Shown here: piece after piece, positions 49,497-60,650 of the stretch
How the letters are laid out: every line of letters starts with the position of its first letter
Numbering within the stretch: position 1 is the first letter of the stretch
Assembly: GCA_918807975.1 (NCBI GenBank)
Contig: OU964923.1
Coordinates: forward strand, 17,651,235 to 17,715,234
From: Aplidium turbinatum
Taxonomy: Eukaryota > Chordata > Ascidiacea > Aplousobranchia > Polyclinidae
Direction: 5' to 3'
Length of the DNA: 64,000 bases
Notes under the pieces: model-generated
The model's input: the letters and a program-made list of their open reading frames with translations, nothing else
The model's database searches: none
What the model was told of the DNA's origin: nothing
Program-made: the position numbers and the translations under genes

Positions 49497-51305
49497 CAGT
49501 CAGTCAGTTTATTTATTTGTCACAAACACAAACATGAAAAGAATACAAAATATGCAATAATCTGCTGTGTGTAATATGACGAGGAGACTGCGAAAAGACC
49601 AAACGGTCATCTAGTCAGCAGCCACCTCAAGCTAGGTGATGTACCGTAGGTCTAAATAACATGATACACAATAAATACACAAACAATCATACAAAAAATC
49701 AAGCATTTGCTGATAAAGATACACATGTTTTTATTAGGCAAAAAAAAAACTAAAAACCTAAGCAGGTTTACTACCGTGCTAGGCTACTGCATGAATCAAT
49801 TGTGGAGTTTAAGAGATATCAATTGACAATTTTAATCAGTAAAAAATCAAAAGTAACGTAAACCAAAGAGGTGAGCATTGAGCAAATAGAATAATGTAAT
49901 TATACATAGACAAAACAGTTATTATTTATACAGTGTCATTTAAATCAAGAAGGTAGCATTTAAATTTTCTTTTGAAAGAAATTGGAGTTTGAGATCACCT
50001 GGAACCTCATGCCATATTTTAGGACCCCTGATTAACATCTGCTTTTTACCCAATTCAGTACGCACCCTTGATACAAAATAGTTACTACTGGATGATTGGC
50101 GAGTATTGTGTGAGTGGCATTCCGATAATCCGATAGTCTGCGGAAGATATCACATTCTGTTTCTGGTAATAAATTTAAATGGACTCTGTGCATGTATTTT
50201 GCTATCTCTAGTTTGTAGATTTCTTGTATATTTAACAGCTGTAGTTTATGGAAAAGTTGCAATGTGTGAGCTGTATAGTTGCTGAATGTCATGATTCTAA
50301 CAACTCTTTTATGTAGCTTAAATAAGTGATCCAGTGCACTGTCACAGGCTCCACCCCAGCTGGATATGCAGTATTGAAGATGAGAATATATAAGACTGTA
50401 ATACACAGTTTTCAGAGTGTTAGTATCCACATAATTTCTGAGTTGAAGAATGGCCCAGGAGCCTCTAGCAAGTTTTTTACAAACATTTTGAATGTGACAT
50501 TTCCAGTTGAAGGAGTCATCAATTAATACACCAAGATATTTAATACACTTTTTTCTTTGCAATTCATTTCCGTTTATCGTAACGTGCATCTTTACATTAA
50601 GCTTTTGTTTAGTTAGTATCATGTACTCAGTTTTGTTGTAGTTAATGGAGAGCTTGTTCATGTTCATCCAGTTGTCAATTTTGATCAATTCTGTATTGAC
50701 ATTTTGTTCTAAAGAAGAAACATTTTTGTTGGACATAGTTAAATTGGTGTCATCAGCAAAAAGGCTCATTTGAAAAGACGAAATGGAAGGAAGATCGTTT
50801 ATATAAATAATGAATAACAACGGTCCAAGTGTAGAACCCTGTGGAACACCACATGTTACACTTCGCAAACCTGATGCCATACCATTAATTATTGTGTATT
50901 GCTTTCTGTGTGTGAGATAACTTTCTAATAGTTGCAAAGGTAGTCCACGTATTCCATATCTTTGTAATTTCTTGATCAGGATATCATGATTTAGGCTACT
51001 GTATCAAATGCTTTTGCAAGGTCAAGAATGAATTCCTCGTATAATGTGAGTGACAGCAATTGAAGTAGAATCACCACTTCTGAAACCATGTTGACATGAA
51101 GTCAGAAGATCTGATTTGGCAAAATAATTGTAAATCCGTTCATAGAGGCATTTTTCAAATATTTTAGAAATTGGGGAAAGAAGTGATATAGTTCTATAAT
51201 TTTTACAGGTTTCAAATGAACCAGACTTGTGAACTGGTACAATTTGAGCTACTTTAAGCTGGTCTGGATACGTAGTTTGTACAATACTTTCATTAAATAA
51301 GGCTG
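49497..51305 (-). mobile_element. 5'-truncated LINE, L2/CR1-like reverse transcriptase
   Basis: The minus-strand frame 50937-50032 (301 codons) has SVTCGVPQGSTLGPLLF (motif B), SLFADDTNL (C), IKYLGVLIDDSFNW and the thumb. Upstream to 51300 the N-terminal reverse transcriptase part is present (NYRTISLLSPISKIFEKCLY, HGFRSGDSTS), but frame breaks lie near 51030 and at 50992. At 50992 five extra bases (GCCTA) sit between D-T-V and N-H-D of motif A. The 3' end is an ACTG-repeat tail (GACTGACTGAC read on the minus strand) at 49497-49510, typical of L2/CR1-type elements. Confidence 0.85.
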
Positions 51306-51603
51306 CAAGGACCTAGCATTGTTGTATGCTATCATTGCTTTTCAACTCTTGTGAGTAGATTTTTTTCTGTTGTCTTTACTTCTAAACTAAGCTATACACA
51401 ACAGAATACAGGCAACTAAGCTTGAATTAATTGTAGAAATTCAAGCTGAAGTGGTAATTTCATAAGCATGTTGCACGTTTATTCCTACTCTTTTGGTATT
51501 CCAATGTTGTTAATGAGGAAGCTATATAAAAGGGATGCAACCTAATTCGTACCATGAACAATTCGTACCTTGAAAAGATTGGGAAAAAAAATTAAAAAAA
51601 GCC

Positions 51604-51860
51604 GAAGTCGCTGATCGCAATTTTCGCAAACATTTTAAAGTTTTCCGCAAACAAAAACTTTTAGGATCATTAGCAGAAATTTTAAAATGTTTGCGGAAAC
51701 TCCGATCAACCCTAACCCTTTTACAATGTTTGCGAAAACTCCGATCAACGTTAACCCTTTTAAAATATTTGCGGAAACTCCGATCAACAAGTTTCCTAAC
51801 CTTTTTAAAATGTTTGCAAAAACTGCGATCAGCAACTTCGGCAAACTTTTAGGATTATTA
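51604..51860. repeat. minisatellite of about 45-bp units
   Basis: Four to five diverged units contain TTTAAAATGTTTGCGGAAAC and CTCCGATCAAC. The outer flanks are inverted (GCCGAAGTCGCTGATCGC and GCGATCAGCAACTTCGGC). Both strands stay open across it, giving repeated peptides such as MFAETPIN, but this follows from the unit length. Confidence 0.7.
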
Positions 51861-51881
51861 ATTAAAAAGGTGTTTAACCAG

Positions 51882-53222
51882 GGGTGGATCCAGGTATTAA
51901 CGTTAGGGGGGGCGATGTCATTAACATTCAGGCAAGTGATCAGTCCGGCACAAACAACGACGGGAGGTCTCCCCTAGAAAATTTATGTTGAATTTGGTGC
52001 GTTCTGAGGGCATTTCGAACATAAATTATGAGAAATTCTATAACTTAAAAAACCATCAACAATGCTGTTCTTTAACAAAGGGAGGGGTGAAGAGCTGATG
52101 TGCCCTTGCCATGTCAAGTTGAAGTCTGAACAGCCTAGCCGCATTTATAGCTGAGACTGAAGGTTTCACTCTTGATTGTTTCACAGCAATTTAAAAATTG
52201 ACCACGAAAGATAATAACAGGTAATTCTGTTTTCCCAATGTCACAGCATAATATTGATACATTATACATTGAGGTTGTTATAAGCTTACTGTATAACTTC
52301 GAGGTTTTATTCCTCTGACAAGTTTTGAATTGGTGTAAAGAGCAATGAGGAAAGGTAATGAATACATTCACTGGGTCATGCTCTACCCCCGTAGAATCGC
52401 TACTGTCATGTGCAGGCTAGCTTTCGATTGTAAATTTTTGTTTTGGACCAGCGAAACACTACAATTTGTACAAATAGAGTGGCAGTTAAACGTAGTTAAA
52501 TGACGACCAAAGAGTATAGTCCTCCTTAAAACGTGTCATGCACGATCGCTGCACCAGACAAAGAAAGAAACTGACAATAACAGAAACAACTCTTTCTGTG
52601 GACTTCACAAATAAAGCGAAAATAAAAAAGCTACTTTGCCGGCACGGGTAATACTAACAGGTGTCGTAGGCCTACCTTTGACTACTAACACAAAGTCAAG
52701 TTTGCGGTTTCTACTGTTGGCAAATCGATTTATCATGGAGTTTGTGTCAATTAAAATGTCCCGATGCTGGTATAGTAAGGCCAATCCATTCAGTCTTTCC
52801 TGGCCGATGTTGTTCTTCAGCCAGGTTTTCAACGACCGAAGAGATGAAAAGCTTATTTTGGCATGATGCTGCGCTGACTGGCAAGGTTAATAGTATTTTT
52901 AGAAGAGAGTGTACGATTGTGTACACATCTTCATCACACTGTTGTAAAGCTTCTTCCGCAGTCATCGGTAAAACTGCAGCAGTCGCCGGAACAGTTATAT
53001 TTGCCCACTTTTCCTTCCATAGTTGGATCTCTGAATACAGAGCAGATTCCACACTATATATATGACGTAACAAGCCGTTGTAGGTATTGCAAATGACTTT
53101 TGTCAATGCTATCGGGTTGATCCTTGAGCAATTTCGTGTCGATCCTTGAGCAATGATGTTAGGTGACAAGATGCTAAAGTCTCATTGAAAAAAATTAAAC
53201 TTTGCTCTTTTTAGATGCAATT
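51882..53222 (-). mobile_element. hAT transposon relic with P52rIPK/ZMYM1-like transposase
   Basis: A hAT-type end CAGGGGTGGATCCAGG begins at 51882. The minus strand at 53169-52640 encodes the transposase C-terminus: YSEIQLWKEKWANI, EEALQQCDEDVYTIVHSLL, KILLTLPVSAASC, then in another frame KTWLKNNIGQERLNGLALL and HRDILIDTNSMINRFA. There is one frame change near 52830. The N-terminal half is missing and the right-hand end is not found. Confidence 0.65.
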
Positions 53223-53338
53223 TCAAGGTAGAATTCCAATGGTTTCAGTTCCACGTCTGACCGCCAAAGTTACCATGCAATAACCTGCTCTGTCAACCAA
53301 CTTATCTAGGCTAAGAGATTTATCGCTATGCTCTATAG

Positions 53339-53460
53339 CAGTGGTTCTTAACCTTTTAACAGTGGGGGACCGGCAAATTTTTAAAAAAATGTTCGCGGCC
53401 CGGCAACCAAAGATCGTAGTGAATAGAATGAACATTTGTAACGTTTTGTTAACCAAAGTT
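53339..53460. mobile_element. end of another hAT element
   Basis: CAGTGGTTCTTAACC followed by GGGGGACCGGC and GCGGCCCGGCA, the characteristic end of a widespread hAT/MER5-like group. The matching opposite end is not visible, so the right boundary is open. A minus-strand frame at 53541-53804 is unrecognised. Confidence 0.5.
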
Positions 53461-53952
53461 GTCGTTGCGCACCATAATGCAAGGTTTTAGCATATGATGT
53501 GTATTGTGTATTCAGGACGAAAATTAGAATAAAACGGCAATCAAATCAACTCAAACAGAAAAATGTCAATCCATTTCCATACAAAATCAATGTCAGTGGG
53601 AAATTTGCTACTGTTTAGCTGCCAGTAGCCTATGTGAGGCAAACGAGATATCAAAGAAGTTTCTAAAACACGTACCGGTAGCTCTGTTTCGGCATCCAGG
53701 CGATTTCTTTGCTTTGTAAAAGCCAGACATGAAAAAGAACTGTCGTTTCTAAATAGCTGGTTGAAACAATTACCATCAAATCGATTGTTTTGAAAGTTAG
53801 GCACGAATTCGTTTGCAAGAGATAACCAGAAGTGTGACGATGATGTTTTTCGATTCTGGACTGCGAAGTAGAATCATCATCATCATTTTCAGCCTGTGAG
53901 AGCCCACTGCAGAGCGTAAGCCTTCACCTTTTCATGCCAATTTACATGATTA

Positions 53953-54197
53953 CGGAATGGCCCGTTTCGGTGAGTCCGATTCGGTGAGTCCGATTCGGTT
54001 AGTCCGATTCGGTGAGTCCAATCCCTTAACGGGGGAATTTTTCAATTTTTTTTTTAAATTATCGGGTACCGTAGCCTAATTATCATTGCCGTTTTAGGGT
54101 TAGGAGTTAAGGTTAGGGGTTAGAAGTTAGGAACTCACCGAATCAGACTCACCGAATCGGACTCACCGAATCGGACTCACCGAATAGTAGCAGACCC
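53953..54197. mobile_element. small foldback element with 14-bp tandem repeats
   Basis: About four head-to-tail units of TCGGTGAGTCCGAT on the left and four inverted units on the right enclose about 110 bp. It is flanked by the 9-bp direct repeat ACATGATTA (53944-53952, 54198-54206) and splits the RTE LINE near its C-terminus. It is noncoding. Confidence 0.75.
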
Positions 54198-55017
54198 ACA
54201 TGATTATGTGCTAGTTGGTACCAATTGGTTGTATTGCATTGTTTGTCGATGTCGTCCCTCCATCTTACTTTTGGTTTTTCTTTCTTTCGTTTGGTTTTTC
54301 GTGGTGTCCATGTTGTTAATTTTTTAGTCCATCTATTTTCCTGATATCTTGCTATATGACCTGCCCAGGACCATTTTAGTTTCTTGATTGTGCTTAATAT
54401 TAGGGGTGTTCAATTTCGATTATTTGAATATACGAAATTCGAAATTCAATTTATTTTCGATTTCCGAATTTCCATTTCGAATATCACAATATTCACCAAA
54501 CTGCAAAATTTAATTTTATTGAAAGAAACGACATGAAAATTCGCTAGAAAACGCGAAAAAAAGCCATGAAAATTTGCAAAAAAAGAACACAAAATAACGT
54601 CTACAGCTCCAGGCCCAATGTGGTGTTTAAGAATACAAGTTGATCGACATGGTCACCCGTCAGTCGGGATCTCAGCTTCGTGACGGTCAGGCCAGCTTTT
54701 GAAAACGATCGCTCCGCTGGAGCCGAGGTCGCTGGGATCTCAAACACTTCAAGTTCATTTTCACAGCGAGCGATTCACTGCCGCGACATTTCACTGCAGA
54801 GTGCAGAGGTTTCGACTCGAAAGCGACATCGAGTATGTTTGCAAGCGCATAAAGCTAAACGCACGCTCCGTCTACGTAGCAAATTATGTTGTTTTTGGGT
54901 GCATTCAACATCTGATGACATGAAATGGTAGATTTTTGCTATGTCCCAGGCAGCAAAATCAGTCATTTTTACATTGATTCAACGTCTGCAGACATTAAAT
55001 CAATGTAAAAATGACAG

Positions 55018-55095
55018 ATGTTGGATTGTTGTCTGGTGTTGGATGTTGTCTGGTGTTGTTGTTGGATGTTGGATGTTGTCTGGTGTTGGGTTGTA
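55018..55095. repeat. GTTGGATGTTGTCTGGT minisatellite
   Basis: Four irregular copies of a unit close to TGTTGGATGTTGTCTGGTGT inside the hAT element. No function inferred. Confidence 0.65.
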
Positions 55096-55133
55096 GCATC
55101 GTAACTCGTTCTAGTGGGGGCCTGGCCCCCACG

Positions 55134-55313
55134 CGGGCCCGTAGCCAGCAGGGGGCCCTCGCCCCCCCTGAAAAAATTTTACCCCCCCTTGGCAAAATCT
55201 CAACATGCTCGAGCAACAGCTACAATTAGAATGATTTTGCCCATTTAAATTTTTTCGGCCCCCCCCCTAAAAAAAGTTGCCCCCCCCTGCTCTGCGGTCT
55301 GGCTACGGCCCTG
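55134..55313. mobile_element. nested hAT MITE, 180 bp
   Basis: Ends CGGGCCCGTAGCCAG / CTGGCTACGGCCCTG within the perfect 8-bp duplication CCCCCACG (55126-55133, 55314-55321). It is an internally deleted relative of the 977-bp element at 42793-43769, sharing the ends and the GC-rich subterminal blocks. Confidence 0.85.
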
Positions 55314-57456
55314 CCCCCACGGCTTAGGCGCCTATGGATTCGGCAAAAATGGATAAAACTGCGACAAAGCTCAGCCTACACTTTCTGCTATTGCACAACC
55401 TAGCTATCTTCATTCTTGAGAGAAATTTGGCATTAAAAATGCCAACTTGGCATCCCTGGTGCAGGACTAGCCGTTGGACCCGCGAGAGCGTGTGAGTCAC
55501 GTGATCGACAATGCGCATGCGTCGAAGTCTTTTTTCGCTTGCAAATTGCGACAAGACAGATTTCGCGCCACTCGCGTTACTTTTAACCACGTTCAGCCGA
55601 AAGGGCGGCTATAATTTCGAATATGTCCGATACGAAAAACGAATTTCGAATATCACCTTAATCGAAATCGAATCGAAAATCGAAATTGAACACCCCTACT
55701 TAATATATCTCGCAATTTCGTTTGATTTCTGATCCATTCGGCAGTCTTTTTATCTCGCCATGTTAAACCCATCATGATTTGTTCATGTGCTCTCTGCATA
55801 GTTCTTAGTTTAAGTGTTAATTTCTTTGTAAGGTTCCAAGTTTCTGCACCATGTAGCGGTTGGAAGGATGCATTGATCGTAGACTTGTTTCTTGAGAGAA
55901 AGAGGCAGTTTTGACTTAAATATCGAACGTGCTCTTCCGAAGGCTTGCCATCCAAGTGATATTCTTCTTTTGATTTCATCTTCTTTGTTGGAGTTGGTTG
56001 TAATTTTTTGGCCAAGATAATATATGTAGTGATCAACTTTTTCGATAGTCGCTCCGTCCAAAAGAATATTGCTGTCGATGTCTGCCAGTTTGTTAAACAT
56101 AACTTTCGTTTTGTTAAAGTTCATATGAAGGCCAATCTTTTTGCTTTCTGTATTAAGTTCACTTAGCATTGTTTGTAGTTGTTTAGGTTGCTCAGATATA
56201 AGGATGATGTCATCAGCAAAACGTAAATGGTTTATGTATTTACCATCAATTTTGATTCCTTTTTCTTCCCAGTTAAGTTGCTTAAAAATTTCTTCTAAGG
56301 TTGCTGTAAAAAGTTTTGGAGATATTGTGTCACCTTGACGTACCCCTTTTTGAATCTGAAATGGTTCAGAGTCTTTGTGCAGCCGAATTATAGATGTATT
56401 TTCCGCGTAAATGTTTTTGAAAAGTTGAGTGTATGATTGGTCAATTCCCTGTTTTTCCAGTGCTGAAATGACAGCTGATGTTTCAACAGAGTCAAATGCT
56501 TTTTTATAATCTATTAGTCCAAGGCAGAGTGGGATGTTATATTTGTTTGTTTTTTCAATTAATTGGTTGATAGTATGCAGCAGTACACGACAAGTGGGCG
56601 AGACAAGGTGGGCGATACCCACTTGGGCGAGACCAGGTGGGCGATGAGTCAAGTGGGCGACGAGTCAAGTGGACGACGAGTCAAGTGGGCGACGAGCCAG
56701 GTGGGCGACAGACCAAGTGGGCGACGGCCAAAGTGGGCGACAGTAGCGCAAGAAGCAACATTTTCATTATTTTTTGTAGTCTAGTAATAACGCTTGCTGT
56801 TTGATCTTAATTTGCATCATTGTGACATCATCTTGACACGTTATTTTGCAATTTGCGGCGTCACGGTTTATCGTGAAACTTAAGCGAAACTCCTCAGAAA
56901 AGAAACAAACAAATGGCCAAAAAGTGGTTGAAGTCATCGAAGCTTGTCGGTCGTTATAAAGTTATATTTTCTGTTTTAGATCATAGAATATGACTTTCAA
57001 TTTTTACTTTAAAATACAATGATTGAGGCAATGAAAGTTCTTACGCTGAGTTTCACGAAGCATTGGAAGCAAAATTTCCATTATTTTTTGTAGTCTAGTA
57101 ATAGCGCTTGTTGTTTGATCTTAATTTGCATTGTGACATCATCTTGACACATTATTTTGTAATTTGCGGCGTCACAGTTTATCGTGAAACTTAAGCGAAA
57201 CCCCTCAGAAAAGAAACAAACGAATGGCCAAAGAGTGGTTGAATTCATCGAAGCTTGTCGGTCGTTGTAAAATTATATTTTCTGTTTTAGATCATAAAAT
57301 ATGACTTTCAATTTTTACTTTAAAATACAATGATTGAGGCAATGAAAGTTCTTACGCTGAGTTTCACGAAGCATTGGAAGCAAAATTTTCATTATATTTT
57401 GTAGTCTAGTAATAGCGCTTGTTTGATCTTAATTTGCATTGTGACATCATCTTGCT

Positions 57457-57702
57457 TTGATGATGATACGCTACGCTTGTCGAAAACATACGTATATCCG
57501 CCATCTAAAACTTGTTCGCATTTTCTCTGACTCAATAGTGGCTCGGAACTTTCTGCCATACTTCGTACCGAAGTATTTTTCTGACTTGTTTGTTAAAGTA
57601 CTGGTAGCTGAGTATCGTTCGAAAGACGCTTTCGATTGTGATGACAACTACGACTTGCGTTGCATGTTTTATACCAAGTATTCAGGTCATTTCAATTTGT
57701 GA
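57457..57702 (+). CDS. unrecognised 81-codon frame inside the foldback element
   Basis: Open frame with FVPKYFSDLFVKVLVAEYRS and a Cys/Asp-rich end. No family is recognised and no promoter or splice context is visible. It could belong to the element or to captured host sequence. Confidence 0.2.
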   Translation: MMMIRYACRKHTYIRHLKLVRIFSDSIVARNFLPYFVPKYFSDLFVKVLVAEYRSKDAFDCDDNYDLRCMFYTKYSGHFNL

Positions 57703-57962
57703 GCATGCTTCTTCAGAATGTCGTGGCCTACATATATATATAGGTCACCAATCGAATGATTGTCCCCAATGGGCGAAATGAAGTATAAAGGTGGGACAGA
57801 CGCATGCGATCAAAACAAAGACAAGTGTCTGTAACCCCAGACCATAATCTTGTGTGCTAAACGTTGCACTGCAAACAAAGACGTTGAATCTATGTAAAAT
57901 ATTGCAATGATGAATCTAAAACTTTTGAAAAATCATTTGGTGATCTGCTTTGTTAAGTCAAC

Positions 57963-58335
57963 ATGTCAAGCAAATCTGTAAAACGAAAAGATCTGGCTTT
58001 AGCTGAAAGAGTAATTGTAGTTAAAGAGGAAAACGTCGCAGAGAGTTGTTGCAGCAAAATCTGAGGTGGCACAGGCGCAAATTTCACGGATATGGAAGGC
58101 ACGGGAAAAGCTCTTAAACAACCATCGTAACAACATCGACAAAACTCACATTAAGTAAGTAAAAGTTGTGTTTTATTTCCAGCAAACACACAACTTCTTC
58201 TGTCCATCCTTCAGACCAAGGTATCATCAAGAATTTCAAACATCATTAATTCATTATCGATGGAGTATGTTGCAAAAACTTCCGGCCACCATCGATGCTG
58301 ATGAAAACGCTACAGCCACCAACATAGCACGCGCA
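57963..58335 (+). pseudogene. Tigger/pogo-type transposase fragments
   Basis: ATG 57963 begins MSSKSVKRKDLALAERVIVV. After one frame change near 58035 the frame continues AAKSEVAQAQISRIWKAREK, together a CENP-B-type N-terminal helix-turn-helix. A GTAAGT...TTTCCAG intron-like stretch follows at 58154-58180. Next come SVHPSDQGIIKNFKHH and, after another frame change, a LQKLPATIDADENATATN-like stretch. These match the end of the DDE domain (QPMDQGI-NFK) of Tigger transposases. Most of the catalytic domain is missing. Confidence 0.65.
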
Positions 58336-58337
58336 AT

Positions 58338-58620
58338 CTGTTTTTTTTTTTCGCTGAGACTTTTCGGTCATTTGTCCGAAATGACTTGTAAAAAATCGGT
58401 CATTTTTTATTTATTTCGGTCATTTTTTCTGAGGAAAATATTTCCTTTCAAGTAGCTGATACAAACCAAAATTTGCACTTCCTGACTAGCTACAACATTA
58501 AGTTTCGCTGAGAAACGTTGTCGTGTTTTATCTGAGAAAAATTGGAAAAGACAAACGTTTGTTCAACGTTCATATCGGTCAATGACCGATAAATGACCGA
58601 AAAAAAACAAAAAAAAACAG
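58338..58620. mobile_element. small nested inverted-repeat element
   Basis: CTGTTTTTTTTT...TTTCGGTCATTT at the left is inverted at the right (AAATGACCGAAAAAAAAC...CAG), enclosing further copies of CGGTCATT. The flanks CGCGCAAT and CGCATAAT are a possible 8-bp duplication with two differences. It is noncoding. Confidence 0.55.
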
Positions 58621-60038
58621 CGCATAATTAGTGTTGTAGAGTAGACGCTATAAATCGTATGTGCGCGGAAAATCCAATGTCTCATAGAGACTTGGTATTA
58701 ACTTACATTTACAATGTTGTATGTGAAAATACCAATAAAACTTTAATGGACAGGATCCACCACAGACTATGTGCGACTTCTCAAGAGGCATAAGTCATAA
58801 TTTTAACTTGGAAACTTAAAGTCAACTGATATTTTTTAATCCGAATGCTCTAGTCTAGACGCTTCGTAGCTGCATCAGCAGTTTACAGAAAACATTTGGA
58901 CTGACAGTCATTACTTGGGCCATTTTGTTTATGACCTAAAAATTGAAAAATGTGACTTTATTTTTAGAGCATCAAATTTATACTAATCTCCGTAGTTAAT
59001 AATTCGTAATCGTATGTAAGTTTTTACATGTATTTTGAACAATAACACACTCGAACAACTAACAAAAAACTTCTGTTTTGCTTGAAAATCACTACAAAAA
59101 TTCAAATGTCTATTGCATGTACCTACCAAACCAGCTACTTAGTTGTTAAGATCTCAGCACTGGCTGACCTAGTGACCTACCGCAAGTGTTTAAAATATTC
59201 AAAGACTGGATTGTGTGTTGCAAAATAATGTGTCAAGATGATGTCACAATGCAAATTAAGATCAAACAAGCGCTATTACTAGACTACAAAAAAATGAAAA
59301 TGTTGCTTCCAGTGCTTCGTGAAACTCAGCGTAAGAACTTTCATTGCCTCAACCATTGTATTTTAAAGTAAAAATTGAAAGTCATATTTTATGATCTAAA
59401 ACAGAAAATATAAGTTTACAACGACCGACAAGCTTCGATGAATTCAACCACTCTTTGGCCATTCGTTTGTTTCTTTTCTGAGGGGTTTCGCTTAAGTTTC
59501 ACGATAAACCATGACGCCGCAAATTACAAAATAATGTGTCAAGATGATGTCACAATGCAAATTAAGATCAAACAACAAGCGCTATTACTAGACTACAAAA
59601 AATAATGAAAATGTTGCTTCTTGCGCTACTGTCGCCCACTTTGGCCGTCGCCCACTTGGTCTGTCGCCCACCTGGCTCGTCGCCCACTTGACTCGTCGCC
59701 CACTTGACTCGTCGCCCACTTGACTCATCGCCCACCTGGTCTCGCCCAAGTGGGTATCGCCCACCTTGTCTCGCCCACTTGTCGTGTACCGGTATGCAGG
59801 TGGTCCATGGTTGAAAACCCTTCCCTAAAACCTGCTTGTTCTCTCGGTTGGTGGTAGTCCAAATCTTTAGCAATTCTGTTGGTAATTACTCGGGTAAAAA
59901 GTTTGTAAATTGTTGGAAGAAGACTAATTGGAAGTAGAATCATAACATATTGTTATTCAATCAGACTTTCTTTTTCATGAAGATTAAGGTCACATGTGTT
60001 GACATCATCTATGCATGGATTGTTTATATCTAAAGCAT

Positions 60039-60650
60039 TAATCTAAAGCATTTACGCAGCTGAAATTTGGTATTCTGATTAAGAAGCAGCCCTACTTTTC
60101 ATATCTACCACCAAAATTGCTGATTTCAAATTAGTTTTAGATGTAGAACCTTTCAAAAATTGAATTTTTTTACATTTGAAAATTTTTTATCAATTTTTGA
60201 TGTCCGTTATCTCCCAAACCAATAGTCACATAACTACCATTTTGCATATCATTAATCTATACTAGTTGGTAATTAACCCCCATGAAACTGACACTAAACA
60301 AATGTGAAATTATTGAAGTTTGGAGGGTGCAAAGATGAAGCCCGAACTATCTTTACACCCTCCAAACCTCAATAATTTCACATTTGTTTGGTGTCAGTCT
60401 CATGGGGGTTAATTACCACCTATAGATTAATCATTAATGATACGCAAAATGGTAGTTTTGTGACTATTGGTTTGGGAGATAGTGGACATCAAAAATTGAT
60501 AATTTTTTTTCAAATACAAAAAATTTCAATTTTTGAAAGGTTCTATATCTAAAACTAATTTGAAATTAGCCATTTTGGTGGTAGATATGAAAAGTAGGGC
60601 TGCTTCTTAATCAGAATACCAAATTTCAGCTGCGTAAATGCTTTAGATTA
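60039..60650. repeat. 612-bp near-perfect palindrome
   Basis: Each arm is about 300 bp with few mismatches, and the arms are separated by about 12 bases near 60330-60345. The outer ends are TAATCTAAAGCATTTACGC / GCGTAAATGCTTTAGATTA. It is not coding. It starts about 40 bases beyond the 5' break of the RTE LINE. Confidence 0.9.

Larger units (their letters stand above)
54401..55698. mobile_element. hAT element, 1298 bp, noncoding
   Basis: Ends TAGGGGTGTTCAATTTCGAT / ATCGAAATTGAACACCCCTA with the perfect 8-bp duplication CTTAATAT (54393-54400, 55699-55706). The subterminal regions are rich in TTCGAAT-like motifs on both sides. It includes a 50-bp hairpin at 54965-55014, a minisatellite at 55018-55095 and a nested hAT MITE at 55134-55313. 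No transposase frame is recognised. Confidence 0.85.
56581..59791. mobile_element. 3.2-kb foldback element with tandem-repeat termini
   Basis: The outermost about 170 bp of each end are tandem units around AGTGGGCGACGAGTCA, inverted at the two ends. Next come direct repeats of about 310 bp: two and a fraction on the left (from 56763, 57077 and 57386), one and a fraction on the right (59210-59612), inverted relative to the left. Both outer ends read CRGTACACGACAAGTGGGCG. The flanks are the perfect 8-bp duplication GTATGCAG (56573-56580, 59792-59799). The centre holds pieces of a Tigger/pogo-type transposase (57963-58335) and an unrecognised frame (57457-57702). Confidence 0.85.
53873..59995 (-). 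mobile_element. RTE-clade LINE, 5'-truncated, cut by three elements
   Basis: LINE sequence remains at 59995-59800, 56572-55707, 54400-54207 and 53952-53873. In order it encodes LLPTIYKLFTRVITNRIAKD and REQAGFREGFSTMDH; IDYKKAFDSVE (motif A), KGVRQGDTISPKLFT (B), LRFADDIILI (C); AETWNLTKK and QIMMGLTWRDKK; KLKWSWAGHIARYQENRW; and VKAYALQWALTG followed by an ATG-repeat tail. One frameshift lies near 55855 and one stop near the 5' end. The endonuclease is missing. The three interruptions lie at 53953-54197, 54401-55698 and 56581-59791, each with its own target duplication. Confidence 0.85.

Noticed and set aside
59568-59873. repetitive protein with repeated G-R-R/W-A-T units
   Set aside because: Translation of the tandem-repeat terminus of the foldback element joined to LINE sequence; not a gene.
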